A program made the translations under genes and the position numbers. This document shows positions 11,076-18,908 of a DNA stretch of 38,942 nucleotides, in pieces (the first letter of the stretch is position 1; each line of letters opens with the position of its first letter). The notes under the pieces were generated by a model. The model saw only the letters and a list, made by a program, of their open reading frames with translations. It did no database searches and was not told where the DNA came from. Source of the DNA: Bacillota bacterium (GTDB lineage: Bacteria; Bacillota; Limnochordia; DTU087). The stretch lies in assembly GCA_012518905.1 (NCBI GenBank), contig JAAYRF010000047.1:1-38942 (forward strand), in the 5' to 3' direction.

Positions 11076-12017
11076 ATGCTTACCTCGGCCCTTCGCCACT
11101 TAAAACCTCAATTCCTCTATTGCACCGGGTATCACACACCTTGCTTCCATGGTACGCTCGATTTGACTTGTAGTGTTGATAATCCCTTAATTGAGCTGTC
11201 GCAGCACCAAACGGTGTATCACTTTGGCTCGGGAAACTCATATTATTTGGGGGATGGAGCACTACTTAAGAAAGAGGTAACTACCCTGAGAATCTTCGCC
11301 GATTATCACACTCATACAGTGCACAGCCATGGTCGAGGTACAGTGGAAGACAATGTGAAAGCCGCTATTTCCGCAAATCTGAGGGCCATTGCCATAACCG
11401 ACCATGGACCGGCTAACCTTTTTGGTGTCGGTGTAAAGAATTTGGATGTCTTCCAAGTCATCAGGCAAGAGATAATCGCCTGTCAACGCAAGTTCCCCCA
11501 CATCCAGATCCTATTGGGTGTGGAAGCCAATATCATAGACCTGGACGGAACCTTGGACGTACCTTTAGAAAGGCTCCACGAGTTCGACATAATCTTAGCC
11601 GGCCTCCACCTACTTGTGCATACTAACAGCTTGCTTTCGGGCATGGTCATGGCCGGCAATCTCATTGGCCGCTACTGCCCAGTGGCAAGGAACCGTCTGC
11701 GTAAACTCAATACGCAAGCAGTCATTGCAGCCTTGACCCAGTATCCCATAGATATTCTTACCCATCCAGGCCTTAATGTTGACATTGATACCCGGGCAGT
11801 TGCCGAAGTGGCTGCCCAAACAGGTACCTATATGGAAATTAGCACAAGGCACCACAACATCCAGCCATCCTACCTAGAAACTGCTTTCGTGGCCGGAGCT
11901 CGTTTCGTCATAAGTAGTGATGCCCACTCTCCCGGTGAGGTAGGAGAGGGAGAGCTCGGTACGCAGCTAGCTAAGGCTGCAGCCATACCTCCTTGGGCCA
12001 TACATAACCTGAGCTAG
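11076..12017 (+). CDS. PHP domain-containing protein (putative phosphoesterase)
   Basis: FADYHTHTVHSHGRGTVEDNV, AITDHGP, LGVEANI, DILTHPG, VISSDAHSPGEVG. Homology appears to start at LRIFADYHTHT, i.e. a CTG at 11286; the first ~70 aa are probably not translated. Confidence 0.9.
   Translation: MLTSALRHLKPQFLYCTGYHTPCFHGTLDLTCSVDNPLIELSQHQTVYHFGSGNSYYLGDGALLKKEVTTLRIFADYHTHTVHSHGRGTVEDNVKAAISANLRAIAITDHGPANLFGVGVKNLDVFQVIRQEIIACQRKFPHIQILLGVEANIIDLDGTLDVPLERLHEFDIILAGLHLLVHTNSLLSGMVMAGNLIGRYCPVARNRLRKLNTQAVIAALTQYPIDILTHPGLNVDIDTRAVAEVAAQTGTYMEISTRHHNIQPSYLETAFVAGARFVISSDAHSPGEVGEGELGTQLAKAAAIPPWAIHNLS
11163..11191 (+). promoter_or_regulatory. Candidate promoter for the PHP-rapZ-yvcK unit
   Basis: TTGACT - 17 nt - CTTAAT, about 95 nt upstream of the inferred PHP start. 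Confidence 0.35.
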
Positions 12018-12086
12018 GGGAAGGAAAGCCCAGTAGCCATGGCGAAACCGTAAGGCGACTACACTATGGAAGGAAGCGCATAGCCT

Positions 12087-12959
12087 TTGGATGATCTGAA
12101 GTTCGTACTCATCACCGGCCTGTCTGGTGCTGGCAAAACCGAGACTGTTCGCATTCTGGAGGACCTAGGCTTTTTTTGCGTAGACAACCTACCTCCGGCC
12201 CTCATCCCGAAATTTGCAGAGCTTTGTGTTCAATCAGAGGGTAAGATCAAACATGTAGCCCTGGTCTGCGACATCCGGGGCAGAGGCTTCTTTGATCATC
12301 TGATTGAAGTATTGGAGGACCTGGAAGAGACAGGTTTTTCCTATGAGATTCTGTTCCTGGAAGCCTCCGATGAAGCTTTGGTACGACGCTACAAAGAAAG
12401 TCGACGCCGACACCCGCTGGTTCCGGAAGGTACCATACTGGAAGGTATCAGGCAAGAGCGCCAACGCCTTCAAGAGCTAAGGGGCAGGGCTCATCGGCTC
12501 GTAGATACTAGCTCACTTAGCCCTCGGGAGCTTCGAGATGAGATCGGACAATGGTTTGCCGATAATCGGCAGCAATCACCCATGGCCATATCAGTTATCT
12601 CCTTTGGGTACAAACACGGTCTTCCGCTGGATGCCGATCTGGCCGTAGATGTACGTTTCCTTCCCAATCCCTATTGGGTAGAATCTCTTTCGCGCCTGAC
12701 GGGCCATGACAAAGAGGTGCGAGACTACGTTCTTAAATGGTCAATCACCCAAAAGTTCCTCCGCAAGTACCTTGACCTTGTGGAATTTTTGCTTCCTCAG
12801 TATGTGAAAGAAGGCAAGCAAGAGCTAGTTATCGCCATTGGTTGTACCGGAGGACGTCATCGTTCTGTTGTCTTGGCCAACTATATAGCCGATTTCATCC
12901 GGCAGCAGGGGTTTGTTGTCAATGTTGAACACAGAGGGTTACAACAACGGGTCAAATAA
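12087..12959 (+). CDS. rapZ: RNase adapter RapZ / YvcJ family nucleotide-binding protein
   Basis: LITGLSGAGKTETVRILEDLGFFCVDNLPP, SFGYKHGLPLDADLAVDVRFLPNPYW, IAIGCTGGRHRSVVLA. TTG start. Confidence 0.96.
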   Translation: MDDLKFVLITGLSGAGKTETVRILEDLGFFCVDNLPPALIPKFAELCVQSEGKIKHVALVCDIRGRGFFDHLIEVLEDLEETGFSYEILFLEASDEALVRRYKESRRRHPLVPEGTILEGIRQERQRLQELRGRAHRLVDTSSLSPRELRDEIGQWFADNRQQSPMAISVISFGYKHGLPLDADLAVDVRFLPNPYWVESLSRLTGHDKEVRDYVLKWSITQKFLRKYLDLVEFLLPQYVKEGKQELVIAIGCTGGRHRSVVLANYIADFIRQQGFVVNVEHRGLQQRVK

Positions 12960-14253
12960 GCTATGGAGACGGGCTTTAAAATGGCTGTACCCCGGAATGC
13001 GGGTGAAGCGCTGGATTCTCCTCATGGCACTGGGCGCGCTCTTGGCTGCCGTAGGTGTTTTGGTCCTTGTGGGGCCATATAACCTCATCATCTTTGGCCG
13101 CAAGGTGAACCAGGTGCTGAGGCAGTGGCAGCAGCCGGGGCATGCTCCTCCATCTAGATATACCAGTGTTGTATTGGTCTTCGTCGGCATCTTAGCAGCC
13201 TGTCTCGGCTTTCGGCAGGTGATCAATTCACTCGTGGTTGATCTCTTACCATCGGATCCCCGGGATCTGGCAGAGATCATTTTCCACAAACGGGGATTGG
13301 ATAACGAACCGACTTTGGTAGTAGTTGGGGGAGGCACCGGACTGGCCACCCTCTTGCGCGGCCTAAAACACCAAACAGAGAAGATCACTGCCATTGTTAC
13401 CGTTGCCGACGATGGCGGAAGCTCCGGCAGGATCCGCTCAGAGCTAGGCATACCTCCTCCCGGAGATATTCGCAATACTCTGGTGGCTATGGCTAATACT
13501 GAGCCCTTGATGGAAGAGCTTTTTCAGTATCGCTTTGACTGGGGTGAAGGGCTTCAGGGCCACAGCTTCGGCAATCTGTTTATTGCCGCCATGACAGAGA
13601 TCAGCGGAGACTTCGAGGAAGCCATCAGAGCCTTTAGCCAAGTGCTAGCTGTGCGAGGACGTGTGCTACCTTCCACCTTGAGTTCTGTTACACTGCGGGC
13701 TGAGTATGCCGATGGCACCGCCACCATCGGTGAAAGTCTGATCCCCCAACCAGGCAAAGCCATCCGGCGCGTATTTCTCGAACCCGAGGATTGTCACCCA
13801 GTACCAGAGGCTATAGCTGCCATACAAAGTGCAGACGCGATCATCTTAGGTCCCGGCAGCTTATATACGAGTGTACTACCTAACATACTGGTGCACGAGA
13901 TTAGAGATGCCATTGCTCGTTCCTCGGTCCCGCGGATTTATATCTGCAATGTGATGACCCAGCCCGGGGAGACCGATGGCTATAAGGCATCCGATCACAT
14001 TAAGGCCATCCTGGACCATGCTGGGACCAGAATAATCGATTACGTCGTCGTCAATACCATCCCTATTCCAGAGGCTTTGCAGGAACGGTATAAAGCAGAG
14101 GGGGCCATACCGGTGAAAGCCGATCTAGCAGAAATCCGAGCCCTAGGCGTAACGCCAATTGAGGCTTCGGTAATCAGCATGACTGATTTGGTCCGGCACG
14201 ACCCCGAACGATTAGCACAAGTGATCGTAGAGCTGCTTTGGCAGCAAGTCTAG
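12913..14253 (+). CDS. yvcK: YvcK family gluconeogenesis factor with N-terminal membrane segment
   Basis: TLVVVGGGTGLATLLRGLK, TVADDGGSSGRIRSELGIPPPGDIRN, LGPGSLYTSVLPN; two hydrophobic helices in the first ~110 aa. Likely start ATG at 12922, overlapping rapZ. Confidence 0.95.
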   Translation: MLSMLNTEGYNNGSNKLWRRALKWLYPGMRVKRWILLMALGALLAAVGVLVLVGPYNLIIFGRKVNQVLRQWQQPGHAPPSRYTSVVLVFVGILAACLGFRQVINSLVVDLLPSDPRDLAEIIFHKRGLDNEPTLVVVGGGTGLATLLRGLKHQTEKITAIVTVADDGGSSGRIRSELGIPPPGDIRNTLVAMANTEPLMEELFQYRFDWGEGLQGHSFGNLFIAAMTEISGDFEEAIRAFSQVLAVRGRVLPSTLSSVTLRAEYADGTATIGESLIPQPGKAIRRVFLEPEDCHPVPEAIAAIQSADAIILGPGSLYTSVLPNILVHEIRDAIARSSVPRIYICNVMTQPGETDGYKASDHIKAILDHAGTRIIDYVVVNTIPIPEALQERYKAEGAIPVKADLAEIRALGVTPIEASVISMTDLVRHDPERLAQVIVELLWQQV

Positions 14254-14265
14254 TAAACTGACGCC

Positions 14266-15012
14266 CTACCTGCGGCTGTGGGTTAGCTTTTTGGCTGCCT
14301 GCTGATCCAATATAAAGGTACAATCTGGATGCAACTGCAAGACCGATGCCGGTAGCCCCTCGGTAACCGGGCCCTCTACAGCCCTCGCTATAGCATCCGC
14401 TTTACTTTCCCCATTGGCCAAAAGCACGATCTTGCGGCTGTTCATGATACTCTTGATTCCCATGGAAATGGCTTGTCTAGGGACATCTTCTGGCTTATCG
14501 AAGAACCGCGAATTGGCCTCGATAGTGGCCAAAGCTAGGTTAACAAGACTAGTGGTGCCACCAAAGGGAGCACCGGGCTCGTTGAACCCTATGTGACCGT
14601 TGGTGCCAATGCCAAGGATCTGTAGATCGATGCCACCGGCTGCCGTGATCTTATCTTCATAGCTGCGACACTCGCTGGCAGCATCGGTATTGGCACCATC
14701 GGGGATGTTGATCCTCTCTTTGGGCACATTCAAGTGCTTGAACAAGTGCTCATGCATGTAATAGTGGTAACTAGCAGGATGTTCAGCATGGAGGCCGTAG
14801 TATTCATCGAGATTGAAGGTAGTTACCTTCGAGAAATCCAAACCCTCCTGGTGCCTTTCCACCAATTCCTCATAAAGGCCTAGCGGCGTGCTACCTGTAG
14901 CCAACCCGAGAACCCCGGAAGGTTTCGCCTTTATGAAGTCAGCAATAATGTCAGCCGCTAGCTTACTCATCTCCTGATAGTCTCGCGCAATTTTAATCTG
15001 CAAATCTATCAC
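14266..15012 (-). CDS. nagB: Glucosamine-6-phosphate deaminase
   Basis: LGLATGSTPLGLYEELV, TTFNLDEYYGL, ILGIGTNGHIGFNEPG. Confidence 0.97.
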   Translation of the reverse strand: MIDLQIKIARDYQEMSKLAADIIADFIKAKPSGVLGLATGSTPLGLYEELVERHQEGLDFSKVTTFNLDEYYGLHAEHPASYHYYMHEHLFKHLNVPKERINIPDGANTDAASECRSYEDKITAAGGIDLQILGIGTNGHIGFNEPGAPFGGTTSLVNLALATIEANSRFFDKPEDVPRQAISMGIKSIMNSRKIVLLANGESKADAIARAVEGPVTEGLPASVLQLHPDCTFILDQQAAKKLTHSRR

Positions 15013-15044
15013 CTCGCGTGATTAGCCCGAGATTCTGCCTCTGG

Positions 15045-16214
15045 CTAGTCCCTTTGATAAACCACCTTACCTCCTACAATAGTAGCCAGCGTATTCAAGT
15101 CATGGTCGAATATGGCTGCGTCTCCATCCTTGCCTACTACTAAGCTACCTTTGCATCTATCCATATTAACGGCCTGTGCCGGATTCAAAGATGCCATGCG
15201 AATGGCTTCAGGAAGAGATGCGCCTAGCATACACATCGCATTCTTCACCGCTCTTGCCATAGATAACGTGCTGCCTGCTAGATTACCACTCATCAGGCGA
15301 GCCGCCCCATCTACTACTTCAACTTCGAGACCGCCCAATTCATACCGGCCCTCCGGCAGGCCCATTGCGGATATGGTATCTGTGATGAGAACGATTCTCT
15401 CGGGACCTTTGGCTCGGTAAACGAGCTGCATGGCAGCGGGATGGACATGGATGCCATCACATATCAGTTCTGCGGAGAAACCGTCACAGACCAATGCCGC
15501 CCCTGCTAGACCCGGCTCTCTGTGATGCAAACCCCGCATTCCGTTGAAGGTGTGGCAAATGTGGCTAGCACCCCACAGATAGGCCTCCATCGCTTGATCG
15601 TATGATGCATCGGAGTGGCCAAGGGACACAGTAATGCCCCAGGACCGCAATTGACGTATGGCAGAAAGAGCCCCTTCCACTTCAGGAGCAAGGGTAACTA
15701 GTTTGAGCAAAGGACCAAGCTCTCCTTGGATCTCCTTCAACTCTTCCAGGGAGGCAGGGCGGATATATTTAGGATTTTGAGCTCCCTTTTTCTCCTCATT
15801 AATGAATGGACCTTCCAGGTGCAAACCCATGACTTGGGCACCACTTGTTCCCTCTTGAGCAGCTCGCTTAACTGCCCCTGCAATCCTTCGAAGCTCCGAT
15901 TGGGAAGCAGTTACTGTAGCTGGCAAGAAAGCGGTCGTGCCGTAACGACTGAAGGTCTCAGACATTTTCTCCAAAGACTCCACAGTCCCATCCATTACGT
16001 CGCCTCCGCCCGCGCCATGGACATGAATATCGATGAGGCCCGGTGTAACGTAAGCACCCTGAGCATCAAAAACAGGTCCTACCTCGGGGGCTCCATCCTT
16101 TGGCCCTACATAGACTATAATCCCATCCTCAATAACAACTGTCCCTTCCATGACCTGAAAGGGAGTCACCAGCTGTCCATTAACGATGGTAATACTGTGC
16201 TTATGCACACTCAA
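15045..16214 (-). CDS. nagA: N-acetylglucosamine-6-phosphate deacetylase
   Basis: VTPGLIDIHVHGAGGGDVMDGT, LHLEGPFINEEKKGAQNP, HICHTFNGMRGLHHREPGLAGAAL, LITDTISAMGLPEG. Confidence 0.97.
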   Translation of the reverse strand: MSVHKHSITIVNGQLVTPFQVMEGTVVIEDGIIVYVGPKDGAPEVGPVFDAQGAYVTPGLIDIHVHGAGGGDVMDGTVESLEKMSETFSRYGTTAFLPATVTASQSELRRIAGAVKRAAQEGTSGAQVMGLHLEGPFINEEKKGAQNPKYIRPASLEELKEIQGELGPLLKLVTLAPEVEGALSAIRQLRSWGITVSLGHSDASYDQAMEAYLWGASHICHTFNGMRGLHHREPGLAGAALVCDGFSAELICDGIHVHPAAMQLVYRAKGPERIVLITDTISAMGLPEGRYELGGLEVEVVDGAARLMSGNLAGSTLSMARAVKNAMCMLGASLPEAIRMASLNPAQAVNMDRCKGSLVVGKDGDAAIFDHDLNTLATIVGGKVVYQRD

Positions 16215-16442
16215 TCACCCCTTTCACCTCCACTCTCGCTTCGCCAGGATGGGAGGTATTTCCTGCCAGAAGAGACAGGTTCTTCATGGTAGGACACTCC
16301 CTGGTTGATTGTCGTCCTCCAATTATGCCCTCTCTCCAGGCTACCTATCCTAGGGTAGACGCATAAATGCCCTGGGCAGGACACATACTTAAGAAGGTAT
16401 TCTCACATTGCCGGTTGGCGTTATGGGGCTGGAGGTGCCATA

Positions 16443-17156
16443 GTGAAGGGATTAGGTGTCGAAGCAAAGTCCCCAGAGAGAAGCAAAGTCGCAACCGAAC
16501 TAACAGCTGGTATGGAGACGGCTAGCCCTCCTACCAGCGACTTGTGGATCGATGGCACCAGCGAAGAATGCCTGCCTGAACCTTCTACAGCTCTAACCAC
16601 CAAGGAGCTTCCCAGGGGCTATGGGGAAGATGTTGTTGTGCTCTTGGCTCGGGATCCTACCTGGCTGTTCGCGTACTGGGAGATCACCGCAGAGGGTTGG
16701 GCCAGGGTACGACAAGACCTGTCTGACGGGCAATGCTCTCCTACCTTGCGAGTCTATGACCTGGGGCCTCAGGGACAACAGCCAACGGGATTCTTCGATG
16801 TTGCCGTTCAACCCTTCGCCGATAGGTGGCACATTAACACAGGCAAAGTAGGCTGCAGATTCCGGGTGGATATCGGGATACGTACACCTACAGGGGATTT
16901 TCGTCCCATTGCTGCCTCTAACATTATCCAAATGCCAAGAGGAAGAATGAGCTCTGCCGTGGCCAACAAGTGGTTTAGAATCGAGGAATTCTGGCTCCCC
17001 ACTGCCGCCTTTCCCCCAGGCGGCAGCCCCATGGGTTGGCTCAAACAACGAAAGGCACAGTTATCGGAGCTAGAAGGATATCCCACCAGCCCCGGGATTT
17101 TTAGCCCCATGGGTTTCGGCAGTCAACCCAAGCAGCCACCCCAAGGCCCAATCTGA
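16443..17156 (+). CDS. DUF4912 domain-containing protein
   Basis: 237 aa; LPRGYGEDVVVLLARDPTWLFAYWEITAEGW is typical of DUF4912 proteins. GTG start behind GGAGGT. Confidence 0.85.
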   Translation: MKGLGVEAKSPERSKVATELTAGMETASPPTSDLWIDGTSEECLPEPSTALTTKELPRGYGEDVVVLLARDPTWLFAYWEITAEGWARVRQDLSDGQCSPTLRVYDLGPQGQQPTGFFDVAVQPFADRWHINTGKVGCRFRVDIGIRTPTGDFRPIAASNIIQMPRGRMSSAVANKWFRIEEFWLPTAAFPPGGSPMGWLKQRKAQLSELEGYPTSPGIFSPMGFGSQPKQPPQGPI

Positions 17157-17215
17157 TCGATAGCACAGGGCATAGAACCATTCTTGGAAAGGGAGTATAT
17201 TCCCAGGAAAGGAGT

Positions 17216-18859
17216 ATGGGCTTGCACCACAACTCTGGTTATGTCGCCATCGTTCTTCATGCCCATCTACCGTATGTAAGGCATCCGGAGACCACAAAAT
17301 GTCTGGAAGAACTCTGGCTGATGGAAGCCATCACTGAAACATATATTCCCCTACTCGAGATGCTGCAGGGCCTTTTGCGTGATGACATAGACTTTCGAAT
17401 CACCATGTCCATCACGCCTACGCTGGCTTCCATGCTGTCAGATGAATTCTTGCAGATGCGTTATGTGGGCCACGTCGATCAGCTCTTAGAACTGGCCGAA
17501 AAAGAAGTGAACAGGACCCGTTGGCAACCGAAACTTCAGGCCATTGCGCTAATGTACAGAAACCAGTTTCAAAGAGCTAGGCAAGTGTTCGATACCTATC
17601 ACCACCGTCTATTGGACGGTTTCAATGAGGTTGAAGCCACCGGCAAACTGGAAATCATGGCTTCTGCTGCTACCCATGGGTATCTGCCCCTGCTCTTTGT
17701 GGATAAGAAAGCCGTCGAGGCACAGATTGCCGTAGGGGTGGAAGCTTATCGCTATGCTTTCGGTAAAGACCCCGAGGGCTTTTGGCTCCCAGAATGTGGT
17801 TTTACACCCGGCATAGACGACATCCTGGCAGCTCATGGGATCCGTTACTTTCTTACTGATACCCACGGCATACTTCACGCTGAACCTCGTCCCGAAACCT
17901 CAGTCTATTCCCCCATCTATTCAGCGGCTAACGTAGCAGCTTTCGGCCGAGACTGGGAGTCATCCAAACAGGTTTGGAGTGCCACCGAAGGATATCCTGG
18001 CGATTACTGCTATAGAGATTTCTATCGTGATATTGGCTTTGATGCAGACTACCAATACATCAAGACTTATCTGGTCAACGGCATCAGGGGCTTTACTGGC
18101 ATCAAGTACCACAGGATAACCGGGCCTTCTGATCACAAGGAACTATATGATCCGGCTATGGCCCAGAAGAAAGCCGCTGAGCACGCCGGCAATTTTATGT
18201 TTAATCGAAAGTTACAGATCCAGTATCTGGCAACTCAGATGAACCGTCCACCCTTGATAGTTGCTCCCTATGATGCAGAGCTGTTTGGTCATTGGTGGTA
18301 TGAAGGCCCTCAGTGGCTAGATTACCTCTTACGTAAATGCGCTCATGATCAGAATACTTTCACCCTGATTACTCCCCGAGAGTACCTGGAGCGCCACCCT
18401 TCTGCACCGGTAGGCATGCCTTCCGAATCAAGCTGGGGTAATGGCGGATACCATGAAGTCTGGCTGGACGGGAGCAATGATTGGATTTATCGGCATCTTC
18501 ATAAAGCTGCCCAACGAATGGTAAAAATGGCCAATCAATATCAAAATGCCCAAGGGACTCTGGAAAGGGCTCTAAATCAAGCCGCTAGAGAATTGTTCCT
18601 GGCTCAAGCAAGTGATTGGGCCTTTATCATGAAGACCGGCACCTTAGTAGAATATGCCCGGCGTCGTACCCAAGACCATATTCTCAACTTCACTGAGCTC
18701 TTTGGGCAGATTACTGCCAATCATCTCGATGAAACTTGGTTAAATGGCTTGGAAGCAAGGCATAACATCTTCCCCTGGCTGGATTTTCGAGTTTTTGCCG
18801 GGGACTTGAAACAGCCTGCCACCAAGGCAAGCTGGCTCTCCAGAGCTGGCACCAGGTGA
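17216..18859 (+). CDS. GH57 family glycoside hydrolase / DUF1957-type (1,4-alpha-glucan branching enzyme-like)
   Basis: 547 aa; GYVAIVLHAHLPYVRHPE, GFWLPECGFTPGID, YDAELFGHWWYEGPQWLD, SSWGNGGYHEVWL. Confidence 0.9.
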   Translation: MGLHHNSGYVAIVLHAHLPYVRHPETTKCLEELWLMEAITETYIPLLEMLQGLLRDDIDFRITMSITPTLASMLSDEFLQMRYVGHVDQLLELAEKEVNRTRWQPKLQAIALMYRNQFQRARQVFDTYHHRLLDGFNEVEATGKLEIMASAATHGYLPLLFVDKKAVEAQIAVGVEAYRYAFGKDPEGFWLPECGFTPGIDDILAAHGIRYFLTDTHGILHAEPRPETSVYSPIYSAANVAAFGRDWESSKQVWSATEGYPGDYCYRDFYRDIGFDADYQYIKTYLVNGIRGFTGIKYHRITGPSDHKELYDPAMAQKKAAEHAGNFMFNRKLQIQYLATQMNRPPLIVAPYDAELFGHWWYEGPQWLDYLLRKCAHDQNTFTLITPREYLERHPSAPVGMPSESSWGNGGYHEVWLDGSNDWIYRHLHKAAQRMVKMANQYQNAQGTLERALNQAARELFLAQASDWAFIMKTGTLVEYARRRTQDHILNFTELFGQITANHLDETWLNGLEARHNIFPWLDFRVFAGDLKQPATKASWLSRAGTR

Positions 18860-18908
18860 CAATTGATCTTGGCCCCTTTTCCAAAGAAAACGTCTTCATC
18901 TTCGATTA

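Noticed and set aside
13444-13763. Antisense ORFs such as 13444..13641 and 13554..13763 (minus) inside yvcK, and similar shadow ORFs across the window
   Set aside because: They overlap strongly supported genes on the opposite strand and show no recognisable domain or SD; treated as spurious.
14253-14290. Bidirectional terminator between yvcK and nagB
   Set aside because: Only ~12 bp between the convergent stops and no convincing stem with a U-tract.
17180-17215. Hairpin near GGGAGTATATTCCC before the GH57 start as a regulatory element
   Set aside because: Stems are short with a G-U pair and compete with each other; too weak to claim beyond chance.
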